Assembly: GCA_031291035.1 (NCBI GenBank)
Contig: JAISLI010000050.1
Coordinates: 1-64,000, forward strand
Length of the DNA: 64,000 bases
Source: Desulfovibrio sp.
Lineage (GTDB): Bacteria; Desulfobacterota; Desulfovibrionia; Desulfovibrionales; Desulfovibrionaceae
Direction: 5' to 3'
This document shows, piece by piece, positions 48,333 through 56,759 of the stretch. A model generated the notes under the pieces. That model did no database searches. It saw only the letters and a program-made list of their open reading frames with translations, and was not told the DNA's origin. The number at the start of each line of letters is the position of its first letter. Within the stretch, counting starts at the first letter, position 1. The translations under genes were made by a program, and so were the position numbers.

Positions 48333-48875
48333 TTACTCCGCTATAATCTCGCAAACGGCCGGCAGGGAGCGCCAGCGTTCGGCATAGTCAAGTCCGTAAC
48401 CTACCACGAAGCCTCTGTCCACATGAAAGGCGGCAAAGTCGATGCGCACCGCGACTTCCCGGCGTTCATGCTTGTCGATGAGCGCCGCCAGACGCAAGCT
48501 GCGCACATGACGCATGGCCAGTCTCTCCAGCAGGAAATTCATGCTCCGGCCGCTGTCCACTATATCTTCCACTATCAGCACGTGTTTGTCGTTCAGAGGA
48601 ATGTCCGCGTCCTTGTTGATGACTACCCGCCCCCGGCTTGTGGAACTGTTTCCGTAGCTGAAAAGACGTACGAAATCCACTTCGATGTTTTTGTTGCGCA
48701 GACAGCGCACCAGATCGCTGCAAAATATAAAGGCGCCTTTAAGAACGCATAGTACCACAAGCGCCTCCTCACCATAAAGAGCATCAATCTCTTTTGCAAG
48801 TTCTTGCAGGCGCAGCGATATCTGATGTGGAGCGAAAAGTTCTCTCAATCCCGCCGCCCGCGGTGCGTCAGTCAC
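48333..48875 (-). CDS. hpt: Hypoxanthine phosphoribosyltransferase
   Basis: Purine salvage enzyme transferring ribose phosphate from PRPP to hypoxanthine/guanine, 180 residues. The PRPP-binding loop VLIVEDIVDSGRSMNFLL, the N-terminal VLCVLKGAFIFCSDLVR and the C-terminal FVVGYGLDYAERWRSLP identify the HPRT family. The start overlaps the end of the GNAT gene by 8 nt, so they are co-translated. Prs, which makes its PRPP, is encoded at 61403-62350. Confidence 0.95.
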   Translation of the reverse strand: MTDAPRAAGLRELFAPHQISLRLQELAKEIDALYGEEALVVLCVLKGAFIFCSDLVRCLRNKNIEVDFVRLFSYGNSSTSRGRVVINKDADIPLNDKHVLIVEDIVDSGRSMNFLLERLAMRHVRSLRLAALIDKHERREVAVRIDFAAFHVDRGFVVGYGLDYAERWRSLPAVCEIIAE

Positions 48876-49413
48876 ATTTTTTCTCCTTGCTTTGGCGGGA
48901 TGCCGAAGTTGCGCCGGCGATGGACGCCATTGGCCTGTTTTTATTCCCGGAAATATCCAGCAATACGGCGATTTCGTCGCAGTCAGGGTACTTGGGGCAG
49001 TTCACGCAATCCGCCCAGATTTTTTGCGGCAGAACATTTTTTTCCACCACGCTGAAACCAAGGTTGATAAAAAAGGCGTCCTGATACGTCAGGGCAAAAA
49101 TTTTTTTCAAATGCAGTAATTCGCATTCGCCGACGCAGGCCTCCACAAGGCGACGGCCCAAACCCTGACGCTGCAACTCGTCGCGCACAACCAGGGAACA
49201 GATTTCACCAAGGTCTTCCCATATTGGCGCCAGCGCGCAACAGGCGACGATGTCTCCTTCCGGCGATTCGGCCACAAAAAAGTTGCGAATGTGACTGTAA
49301 AGGTAGATGAGGGCGCGCGGCAGCAAAAGGCCCTGTTGGGCGGAATACAGCAAAAGCGCGTGCATCGCCCTCACATCGTTCTGATGCGCCTTGCGTATGG
49401 TGCATTGCTTCAT
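48868..49413 (-). CDS. GNAT N-acetyltransferase, short ArgA-like
   Basis: A 181-residue single GNAT domain. Motif A (VRDELQRQGLGRRLVEACV) binds acetyl-CoA, and the N-terminus IRKAHQNDVRAMHALL and ICSLVV strand match stand-alone N-acetylglutamate synthases. After the domain comes a short Cys-containing tail (DCVNCPKYPDCDEIAVLLD). Such short ArgA-type proteins start arginine synthesis in bacteria lacking a classical ArgA/ArgJ; this function is inferred, and other acetyl acceptors are possible. It lies in the leftward run 5 bp after the tlpA-like gene and overlaps hpt. Confidence 0.8.
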   Translation of the reverse strand: MKQCTIRKAHQNDVRAMHALLLYSAQQGLLLPRALIYLYSHIRNFFVAESPEGDIVACCALAPIWEDLGEICSLVVRDELQRQGLGRRLVEACVGECELLHLKKIFALTYQDAFFINLGFSVVEKNVLPQKIWADCVNCPKYPDCDEIAVLLDISGNKNRPMASIAGATSASRQSKEKKCD

Positions 49414-49418
49414 CGTAT

Positions 49419-49877
49419 TCAGTATTCAAGAAGTTTGTCGATAACCATTCGCAATGTTGCGTTGTCAAGAATTCCCGGTTCTGAAATCATCAACAGGCCG
49501 TTTTTTGAATAAAAGGCGTTGTGCGGGATGCTGCTGACGCGGTAAGCTCCGGTTATGTCCCGGCCGGCCATGTATACCGGGTAGTTTACTCCCATATTTT
49601 TAATGAAGGATTCCACCTTGTCGGGATCTTCATCCACGGAAAGCCCGACAAATATGACGCCTTTGCCGGCATATTCGCGGACAGCGCGGGAGAGTTCGGG
49701 AATCTCCGCCCGGCAGGGGGGGCACCAGGTGGCAAAGAAATTGATGGCGATCACCTTGCCCCTGTGTTTGTCCAGCATGTCCGAAAGGCTGTTCAGGTCA
49801 AGCCCGGTGGGAGGCAGGGCAAAGGCGGCGCAGGGCATGAGCAGGCTGAATATGAAAAACAGAAAACAATGTTTCAC
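49419..49877 (-). CDS. TlpA/ResA-like periplasmic thioredoxin
   Basis: A 152-residue exported thiol-disulfide protein. A signal peptide (FLFFIFSLLMPCAAFA) is followed by a TlpA-like thioredoxin fold with the redox centre FFATWCPPCRAEIPEL (Cys52, Cys55) and the AhpC/TSA-type insert GLSVDEDPDKVESFI. The cis-Pro region is VSSIPHNAF. It probably reduces apo-cytochrome or other periplasmic thiols; no cytochrome maturation genes are adjacent. ATG 49877 lies 19 bp after the metH stop. Confidence 0.88.
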   Translation of the reverse strand: MKHCFLFFIFSLLMPCAAFALPPTGLDLNSLSDMLDKHRGKVIAINFFATWCPPCRAEIPELSRAVREYAGKGVIFVGLSVDEDPDKVESFIKNMGVNYPVYMAGRDITGAYRVSSIPHNAFYSKNGLLMISEPGILDNATLRMVIDKLLEY

Positions 49878-49896
49878 GGCGGCTTCTCCAATATAA

Positions 49897-52296
49897 TCAT
49901 GCCCGCAAAAGATTCTTCGCGGCGCGCACGGCGCTCACCGCGTCGGCGGCGTAGGCGTCGGCGCCGATGGCTTCGGCAAAAGCCCGGGTGACGGCGGCTC
50001 CCCCCACCATGACGCTGATGGGCAAGGCGCGTTCCCTGACCAGACGTATTGTGTCTTCCATACGCACCATGGTGGTTGTCATCAAGGCCGACAGCCCGAT
50101 AATATGCGCATTGTGCCGTACCGCGCAAGATACAATGGTCTCGGCAGGCACGTCCTTGCCCGCGTCAATCACCTCAAACCCGTGGTTTCCAAGTAAAAGC
50201 GCCACAATGTTCTTGCCGATGTCATGGATATCTCCCTCCACTGTGGCCATAACCACGACAGGGCGGGATTTGGGGAGCCGCCGGCTTTCCAGAAGCGGTT
50301 TCAGATGCGCAAAGGCCGTCTGCATGGTTTCGGCGGAACGGATAAGCTGCGGCAAAAAATATTCGCGGCGCTCGTAGCGCGCGCCGACTTCCGTGATGGC
50401 CGGAAGCAGCGCGTCCTGCATCAGCCGGAAGGGTTCCGCCCCGCCGGCGATCTCGGTGTTGAGAAAATCCAGCACGTTTTCCTTGTCGCCGTTCAGCACC
50501 GCCTCATGGAGGTTCGCGCTCGCGTGCTGTTTGCCCGTACTCCCCGTCCGGCCGCCTTCATGTTTCCAGGCGGAGTAAGAACTGATAAAGGCGGCCGCGT
50601 CCTTGTCGTCCCCTTCAAGTACGGCAATGGCCTCCACCGCTTCCCGCACGCGCGGGGCGGAAGGATTGGCTATGCAGGAATTGAGTCCGGCTCCCGAGGC
50701 CAGCGACAGGAATGTGGCGTTGAGCAGATCCCGTGCCGGCAAACCGAAAGAAATGTTGGAGAGGCCGATTATCGTCGGCAGTCCTTCCCTGCGGCACCAC
50801 CTTGCCATTTCCAGGCATTCCCTGCCCCCTTCAGATGCGGAGGATACGGTCAGGGCCAATATGTCAATCAGGATCAGGCGTCTGGGTATGCCAAGACTTT
50901 CAGCCCGCGCCATCAGTTCCCCGACGATGCGAATCCGCTCGACGGCCTTGCGCGGCAACTCCGCCCCTTTGAGCGGCAAAAGAATAAACGGGGCGCCGAA
51001 ATTTTTGCACAGCGGCCCCAGTGTTTCCATGCGCCCCTGCTCTCCGCTGACAGAGTTGACAAGAAAGGAACCCGGACACCAGGGCAGCGCGGCGGCTATG
51101 GCGTCGGAATTCGAGGAATCCAGCGAAAGCGGGTGGGGCAAGCGCGCGGAAAGAAGGCGCGTCAGTTCCGGTAGAAGGCGCACTTCATCCGCCGGAGAAA
51201 TGCCGACATTGACATCCAGAACGCGCGCGCCCGCGCCCGCCTGTTCATCCGCCAGATGCAGGGCCGTTGTGAAACAGTCTTCCCGAAGTTCTTGGGCCAG
51301 AATTTTTTTGCCCGTCGGATTGATGCGCTCTCCAATAATGACGAAGGGCTCGTCCGCGCCGATGCGCACCAGTTGCGAGCGGCTTGTCAGACTGACAGCG
51401 GCCCGCGGCGCCGTGGGGGCGCTGTCGCAACGCATGTCGCGCACAGCCGACGACAGGGCGGCCAGATGTTCCGGGCCGGCGCCGCAGCATCCGCCGAGCA
51501 CGCGCGCGCCCTTCGCGGCGAAGAGCGCCGTTTTCCGCGCGAATTCCTCCGGCCCTAGGGGAAAAATTGTCTCGGCGCCGCGCAGTTCCGGCATGCCCGC
51601 ATTGGGTTCGGCCAGAACGGGGCAGGAACAGACAGACAGCATTTCTTCAATGACGGTGAGCAGTTGCTCAGGCCCGACGCTGCAATTGGTGCCGACGACA
51701 TCCACGCCCATATTCTGCATTGTCTCGGCAAAAACGGCGGGCGTGGTTCCGGTCAGACTCAGGTTTTGCTCAAAGGTCATGGAAACCATAACCGGCAGGC
51801 CGCATTCCCGCCGTGCCGCCATGACGGCGGCTTTGGCTTCCGCCAGGTCAAATTGGGTTTCAATGAAAATCAAATCCGCTCCGCCGGCGACAAGCCCCCT
51901 GATCTGCCGGGCAAAGGCCTCAAGGCACTCCTGCGGTTCAATTTCGCCCAAAGGTTTTATAAACTGTCCCGTGGGACCCACATTTCCGGCGACAAAGCAG
52001 GGCCTTCCGATTTCGCGTCCCGACCGGCGCGCCATCTCGACCAGCTTTTTGTTGATTGAGAACACGTCCGCGTTTTTCGGCAGCTTGCGGGGATTGCCCC
52101 CAAAAGTGCAGGAGGTTATAATATCCGCTCCGGCATTCAGATAGGCCTTGTGAATCGTTCGCAGCAAATCCGGATTTTCAATGCAGAACAGTTCAGGATG
52201 CACGCCGGCCGGCATCCCCGCCTTTTGCAGCATGGTGCCCATTGCGCCGTCAAGCAGAAGGATTCGTCCCGATGAAAGCGCCTGTCTGAATGTCAT
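49897..52296 (-). CDS. metH: Methionine synthase, B12-dependent, short form without reactivation domain
   Basis: Transfers a methyl group from methyl-THF via cobalamin to homocysteine, 799 residues. The N-terminal homocysteine domain (LLDGAMGTMLQKAG) carries zinc ligands in GTNCSVGPEQ and GGCCGAGPEH. The pterin-binding domain (FVIIGERINPTGKK, LDVNVGISP), the B12 cap and the Rossmann B12 domain with GDIHDIGKNIV (axial His) follow. It ends after the B12 domain, so the SAM-dependent reactivation domain of E. coli MetH is missing and may be supplied separately. ATG 52296 follows AGGAAA. No cobalamin or SAM riboswitch is seen in the leader. Confidence 0.95.
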   Translation of the reverse strand: MTFRQALSSGRILLLDGAMGTMLQKAGMPAGVHPELFCIENPDLLRTIHKAYLNAGADIITSCTFGGNPRKLPKNADVFSINKKLVEMARRSGREIGRPCFVAGNVGPTGQFIKPLGEIEPQECLEAFARQIRGLVAGGADLIFIETQFDLAEAKAAVMAARRECGLPVMVSMTFEQNLSLTGTTPAVFAETMQNMGVDVVGTNCSVGPEQLLTVIEEMLSVCSCPVLAEPNAGMPELRGAETIFPLGPEEFARKTALFAAKGARVLGGCCGAGPEHLAALSSAVRDMRCDSAPTAPRAAVSLTSRSQLVRIGADEPFVIIGERINPTGKKILAQELREDCFTTALHLADEQAGAGARVLDVNVGISPADEVRLLPELTRLLSARLPHPLSLDSSNSDAIAAALPWCPGSFLVNSVSGEQGRMETLGPLCKNFGAPFILLPLKGAELPRKAVERIRIVGELMARAESLGIPRRLILIDILALTVSSASEGGRECLEMARWCRREGLPTIIGLSNISFGLPARDLLNATFLSLASGAGLNSCIANPSAPRVREAVEAIAVLEGDDKDAAAFISSYSAWKHEGGRTGSTGKQHASANLHEAVLNGDKENVLDFLNTEIAGGAEPFRLMQDALLPAITEVGARYERREYFLPQLIRSAETMQTAFAHLKPLLESRRLPKSRPVVVMATVEGDIHDIGKNIVALLLGNHGFEVIDAGKDVPAETIVSCAVRHNAHIIGLSALMTTTMVRMEDTIRLVRERALPISVMVGGAAVTRAFAEAIGADAYAADAVSAVRAAKNLLRA

Positions 52297-52596
52297 GGGT
52301 TTTTCCTGCGGCGTAATGGAAACAGTTTCCTGTTATTGCTGAAAAGCATTGAAAAAAATAGGTTAAAACGATATGATGTCATGTGCTGTTTTTTTCGGAT
52401 CAAAACCTGATTAGGCTAATTATATCCGATTATTATATTTATACAACAGTTGGTGATTCAGGGTTTGCCTCCGGCGCGCGAAGCCGCCGGCTTCGCGAGA
52501 AACGGGGCGGCCCTGCCGCCGCCGCGAATCGACAAACGCCGCGATACGCTGAATTGAAATCATGATGTTCGGATACGACTGCCCTGGTGCGCAAGT
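52297..52596. other. Divergent A/T-rich control region between metH and rpoH
   Basis: Low GC compared with the flanks, with T- and A-runs and one strong rightward promoter (52349-52377). I see no riboswitch or small RNA with recognisable structure. The rpoH transcript would have a leader of about 210 nt, long enough for RNA-thermometer-type folding; this is not demonstrated. Confidence 0.4.
52349..52377 (+). promoter_or_regulatory. Sigma-70-type promoter of rpoH
   Basis: TTGAAA (52349-52354), a 17-bp spacer and TATGAT (52372-52377), each hexamer 5/6 to consensus, upstream of rpoH. Confidence 0.6.
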
Positions 52597-53649
52597 ATGA
52601 TGAGAAGCAAAAAAAATAGCAAGGCGGAGGCCAGGCCGACGGTTGAGGTTCTGCCGGCATCGCGGGATGCGCCTGAAGTCGGGGAGGATGTGCTCGATTC
52701 GTTGGATATGCCCCCCGAAGACAGCCTTGAAGCGGACGATTTTTCCGACCCGTCCCTGCCTGTTCCCGCCTGTTCCCGCCTGCCCAAACTCGCGGGCGGC
52801 GGAGACAGCCTGTATTTGTATTTGCGCGAAGTGAGCCGTTTTCCCCTGCTCACGCCGGAAGAGGAGCATGAAATGGCTTTGCGCGTCCGGGATCATAATG
52901 ACCCGGATGCCGCTTTCCGGCTTGTTTCTTCCCATCTGAGGCTTGTTGTGCGCATTGCCATGGATTTTCAGCGCCGCTGGATGCAGAATGTGCTTGACCT
53001 CGTCCAGGAAGGCAATGTGGGACTGGTGCGCGCCGTCAACAAGTTTAATCCGGACAAGGGCATCAAATTCTCCTATTACGCATCTTTCTGGATCAAGGCC
53101 TATATTCTCAAATTCATAATGGACAACTGGCGGATGGTGAAAATCGGGACCACGCAGGCGCAGCGCAAGCTCTTTTATAATCTGAACCGGGAGCGGCAGA
53201 AGCTGATCGCCCAAGGCTATGTTCCGGACAATGCGGCTCTTTCCAAAAAGTTCGGCGTCAGTGAGGACCAGATTGTGGAAATGGATCAGCGCCTTTCTTC
53301 CGCTGACGTTTCCCTCAACGCGCAGGTCGGGGACGAGTCCGGCGCCACCCGCATGGATTTTTTGCCGGCACTGGAGCCCGGCATAGAGCACAGGCTGGCA
53401 TCGGACGAAATATCGGGCATCGTGCGCGAGCGCCTCAAGGTCATTAGCCCCGAACTCAACGAAAAGGAGCTTTACATTTTACACAACCGCCTGCTGACGG
53501 ACGAACCGGTGACCTTGCGCGAGATAGGCGAGAGGTATAATATCACAAGGGAACGGGTGCGACAGCTTGAGGCGCGGCTTCTGGAAAAAATTCACGAACA
53601 TCTTGCCGGAAATATCACCGATTTTTCCGACGCATGGATACAGACGTAA
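52597..53649 (+). CDS. rpoH: RNA polymerase sigma factor RpoH (sigma-32 family)
   Basis: A 350-residue sigma-70-family factor. Region 2 (DLVQEGNVGLVRAVNKFNPD, FSYYASFWIKAYI), the RpoH box QRKLFYNLNRERQKL and the region 4 helix-turn-helix (TLREIGERYNITRERVRQLE) identify it as a heat-shock sigma rather than RpoD. An acidic, low-complexity N-terminal stretch of about 65 residues precedes region 1.2. ATG 52597 (or 52600) has a weak Shine-Dalgarno sequence. It heads a rightward series and probably controls dnaK, hslU and hslV in this window. The TPR lipoprotein gene starts 17 nt after its stop. Confidence 0.94.
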   Translation: MMRSKKNSKAEARPTVEVLPASRDAPEVGEDVLDSLDMPPEDSLEADDFSDPSLPVPACSRLPKLAGGGDSLYLYLREVSRFPLLTPEEEHEMALRVRDHNDPDAAFRLVSSHLRLVVRIAMDFQRRWMQNVLDLVQEGNVGLVRAVNKFNPDKGIKFSYYASFWIKAYILKFIMDNWRMVKIGTTQAQRKLFYNLNRERQKLIAQGYVPDNAALSKKFGVSEDQIVEMDQRLSSADVSLNAQVGDESGATRMDFLPALEPGIEHRLASDEISGIVRERLKVISPELNEKELYILHNRLLTDEPVTLREIGERYNITRERVRQLEARLLEKIHEHLAGNITDFSDAWIQT

Positions 53650-53665
53650 GGTGACGGAAACAGGA

Positions 53666-55396
53666 ATGAAATCCAGGACGCTTGTCCTGTTCTGCGCGCT
53701 TCTGCTGGCGGCGTTCCCGGTATCTTTTCTGGGGTGCAGCGGCTGCGTCGGCAAGAAGGCGGACAAGGCCGCCCCCGCCGTCAGCGCCGACCGGCCGCCG
53801 GAAACGCGGCCCGCGCCTTCCGAACTTTCCGCCGGAGCTCTCGACACCTACGCCTACCTGGTTTTTGCCTCATGTATGTACGATGAGGATGAAAAAGGTC
53901 TCTTTGAGGCAAGGGAACTGATGAAGCGGGCCAAACTTCCGGCAAAAGCGTGGATGGAGGGCGGCGTGTGGCTTTTGGGGCTGAGATCGCCCCATGCCGC
54001 GCCTTTTCTGGAAGACGCGCACAGCTTGTGGCCGGATGACGCGTCGCTCAACCTGCTTTATGCCGAGGCGCTGATAAACGACGGCGGGATAGAGCGGGCA
54101 ATCGCGCTTATTCGCGCGTATCTGCGGAAAAATCCGGACTCCTTTGACGCGCGTCTTGAACTTGCCCTGCTTCTGGTCAAGAACAGGGAATTTATGGAAG
54201 CGGAGGAACTGCTCGGAGCCATTCCGGCAAAAAAACGGACGCCCCTTGTCAACTATTATTTTGCGAGAGCATTGATCGGCATGCAGCGTCAAACCGAGGC
54301 ATTGCCTCTGCTGCAGGCCGTTGTCAGGGAGCAGCCGGATTTTGTGGAGGCGCTTGCGGAACTGGCCTTTGTTCACGAGCAGCGTTCAAATTTGCCGGAG
54401 GCGCGCAAGGTTTACGAACGCATTCTCAAACTTGACTTTGCCGCGCCGGACGTGCTGTTGCGTCTCATCAACATTTCCCTTCGGCTCCGGCAGCCGGAAA
54501 AGGCGCTCAAGTATATGCAACGGGGGCCGGACACAAAGCAGTTCCGCCTGGCGGTGGCGGGCATGTTCATGGATTTTCAGCATGCTCTTCAGGCGGAAAA
54601 CATCCTGAAAAAAATCGCGGTGGAGGGCGACAAAAGCGGTGAATCCCACATTTTGCTTGCGGATGTCGCGTATCAACAGCGGCGCGATCTGGCCGGCGCG
54701 CTTGCCTGGCTTGACAAGGTGCCGGCGGAAAGCAAACACGCGGGACAGGCGCAATTATTGCGCGCGCGCATTCTGGCCGAGGCCGGCCGGGGCGCGCAGG
54801 CTCTTGAGGAGACCCGCAGGGGACAGCAAAAATTTACGGACCTCTCCGATTTCTGGGAGATGGAAATCCGTATTCTGGCCCATGAAAAAAAGATGGCGGA
54901 AGCGCTTGAAGCCGCCCGCAAGGCCGTTGGGCTCTGGCCCAAAAATTCGGATTTGCTGTTTTTGCTCGGCTCGCTGCTTGATGAAACAGGCGATAAAAAA
55001 GAGGCTTTCAGGGTGATGGAAACAATTTTGGAGAGCCACCCGGACAACTTTCAGGCGCTCAATTATGTGGGTTACACCTTGTCCGAGGAAAATCATGATC
55101 TGGACAGGGCGCTGGAACTGATTGTCAAGGCCGACCAGCTTTCGCCGAACAAATCGTACATAGTGGATTCCCTCGCCTGGGCGCTTTTCAAGGTTGGCCG
55201 AGCGCAGGAAGCCCTAGTTGAAATCCGCCGGGCGGTGGACCTGGGAGGGCAGCCGAACCCTTCCATCTGGGAGCACTACGGCGATATTGCCCGGCATCTG
55301 AATCTCAGGGATGAAGCCCGCAAGGCTTACCAAAATGCTCTGGATCTCAAACCGGCCAATGCCGAGTCCTTGCGCCGCCGTCTGTCACAGCTATGA
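53666..55396 (+). CDS. Large TPR lipoprotein
   Basis: A 576-residue protein with a lipoprotein signal (LLLAAFPVSFLGC) and tetratricopeptide repeats over nearly its whole length (RALIGMQRQTEALPLLQAVV, ALAELAFVHEQRSNLPEARK, LNYVGYTLSEENHDLDRALE). The last repeats, ending in LDLKPANAESLRRRL, are of the type seen in outer-membrane assembly or secretion scaffolds. ATG 53666 has AGGA directly upstream and starts the signal peptide; a longer frame to 53567 overlaps rpoH and is rejected. The stop overlaps the next gene by 4 nt (ATGA), so the two lipoproteins are coupled and may act together. Confidence 0.88.
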   Translation: MKSRTLVLFCALLLAAFPVSFLGCSGCVGKKADKAAPAVSADRPPETRPAPSELSAGALDTYAYLVFASCMYDEDEKGLFEARELMKRAKLPAKAWMEGGVWLLGLRSPHAAPFLEDAHSLWPDDASLNLLYAEALINDGGIERAIALIRAYLRKNPDSFDARLELALLLVKNREFMEAEELLGAIPAKKRTPLVNYYFARALIGMQRQTEALPLLQAVVREQPDFVEALAELAFVHEQRSNLPEARKVYERILKLDFAAPDVLLRLINISLRLRQPEKALKYMQRGPDTKQFRLAVAGMFMDFQHALQAENILKKIAVEGDKSGESHILLADVAYQQRRDLAGALAWLDKVPAESKHAGQAQLLRARILAEAGRGAQALEETRRGQQKFTDLSDFWEMEIRILAHEKKMAEALEAARKAVGLWPKNSDLLFLLGSLLDETGDKKEAFRVMETILESHPDNFQALNYVGYTLSEENHDLDRALELIVKADQLSPNKSYIVDSLAWALFKVGRAQEALVEIRRAVDLGGQPNPSIWEHYGDIARHLNLRDEARKAYQNALDLKPANAESLRRRLSQL

Positions 55397-56181
55397 AAAC
55401 CCGCGTTCTTTTCGCCCTGCTCATCCTTCTTTCGGCTTGCGCAAAGCCGGCCGCGGTCGACGTGACGGAGGAAAAGCGAAACGGGATGGACAATTTGCGG
55501 AACTATCTGGCTTCGGCGGATGTGCCCTCCACGCCGTTTCATGTGCGGATGAGCCTGCGTTTCGGCTCCGCCGAGGATACGCGGCGGGTGACGGCCCTGT
55601 TCTGGGGCAACGGCGAAGATCGCCTGCGGCTTGACGTCATGGCGGGCATTGGAGTCACAGCGGCAAAAATCGCAGAGGACGACCGGCATTTCCTCGTATA
55701 CAGCCCCAATGAAAACAAAGCCTGGTTTTTTCAGGGAACGGCGAAACCCCTTTTGCGGATAGGGGTTCCCATACCGTTTCATCTCAGTCATCTGGCGAAT
55801 CTGCTGAATGGACGTTATGCCCGCGTTTTCGGGAAGGAGTGCGGCCAGGGAGAATTGTCGCAGGATGGTCTTTTGCGTTGCGAGCTTGCCGGCAAACCCG
55901 GCGGCAGTCTGACCATCGACGCCGACGGGTTGCCGCGTCTCTGGCATGAAAACCGGAAGGACGGTGGGTGGGAAATGCGGATTGTTTATAGCGAGGACGC
56001 GCGCGGTTTGCCGCATCGCCTGATGCTCACGGCGGAAGACGGCAAACGCGCCGTTGTTCTTGTCAAGGAACGCGAAAAACCGTCAACGCCTTTTACAGAC
56101 GGGCAGTTGCGCCTTGCCTTGCCGGAGGATACGCCGCTTTTGCCGTTGGCAAAGTACAAATCCGTCCTCCGCGGGCAATAA
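55393..56181 (+). CDS. LolB-like outer-membrane lipoprotein
   Basis: A 262-residue lipoprotein with signal MKTRVLFALLILLSAC. The mature part has the half-open beta-barrel character of LolB/DUF4292 proteins: PFHVRMSLRFGSAEDTRRVT, ALFWGNGEDRLRLDVMAGIG and YSPNENKAWFF. LolB inserts lipoproteins into the outer membrane; that role is plausible here given the coupled TPR lipoprotein, but the similarity is distant. ATG 55393 overlaps the upstream stop as ATGA. rpiB follows after 120 bp. Confidence 0.75.
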   Translation: MKTRVLFALLILLSACAKPAAVDVTEEKRNGMDNLRNYLASADVPSTPFHVRMSLRFGSAEDTRRVTALFWGNGEDRLRLDVMAGIGVTAAKIAEDDRHFLVYSPNENKAWFFQGTAKPLLRIGVPIPFHLSHLANLLNGRYARVFGKECGQGELSQDGLLRCELAGKPGGSLTIDADGLPRLWHENRKDGGWEMRIVYSEDARGLPHRLMLTAEDGKRAVVLVKEREKPSTPFTDGQLRLALPEDTPLLPLAKYKSVLRGQ

Positions 56182-56301
56182 GCGAATTGACATTGAAATT
56201 GTATAATTGTTCCGTGGAGATTTGTCCGCAAACTGGTTTTGCGGCGTTGCGAATGACACAGCGGCGCATGTTGCGGCTGTCGGATTTATCGGGGAGGAGT
56301 C

Positions 56302-56751
56302 GTGCGGCGCATTCATATCGCTTCCGATCACGCGGGTTTTGTCCTGAAACGGATATTGGCGCGGAATCTGGCGGAGCGGGGTTGCGAGGTCGCGGATGAC
56401 GGACCTTTCACGGAGGAAAGCTGCGACTATCCCGTTATGGCGCACAAACTCTGCCATGCCGTCGCGCGTGAGGGCTGCCTTGGCATTCTGGTTTGCGGTT
56501 CCGGCATCGGCATGTCCATGGCGGCCAACCGGCACCCCGAAATCAGGGCGGCTCTCTGCACGACGGAACTGCACGCGGGCTTGGCGCGCCGGCACAACAA
56601 TGCCAATGTTCTCTGTCTCGGCGCCAGAATTACCGGTGTGGAACTCGCCATGTCCATTGTGGCGGCATTTCTGGAAAACGACTTTGAGGGCGGCCGCCAT
56701 GCGCGCCGCATCGGCCTGCTCGCGCCGCTTGCCGAAAACCTTGAAACCTGA
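56302..56751 (+). CDS. rpiB: Ribose-5-phosphate isomerase B
   Basis: Interconverts ribose 5-phosphate and ribulose 5-phosphate, 149 residues. The family motifs are IASDHAGFVLKRIL, the catalytic-loop ILVCGSGIGMSMAANRHPEI with the catalytic Cys, and RRHNNANVLCLGARI. The start is GTG 56302, backed by GGGGAGGAGTC directly upstream. cysS starts 8 nt after the stop. The product also feeds Prs, encoded downstream in the same series. Confidence 0.95.
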   Translation: MRRIHIASDHAGFVLKRILARNLAERGCEVADDGPFTEESCDYPVMAHKLCHAVAREGCLGILVCGSGIGMSMAANRHPEIRAALCTTELHAGLARRHNNANVLCLGARITGVELAMSIVAAFLENDFEGGRHARRIGLLAPLAENLET

Positions 56752-56759
56752 GGCACAGC

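Noticed and set aside
50603-52144. A 513-codon plus-strand frame inside metH
   Set aside because: Shadow of metH: Ser/Arg-rich with no recognisable motif, although long.
52297-52596. Cobalamin or SAM riboswitch upstream of metH
   Set aside because: No B12-box or SAM-aptamer core is recognisable in the leader.
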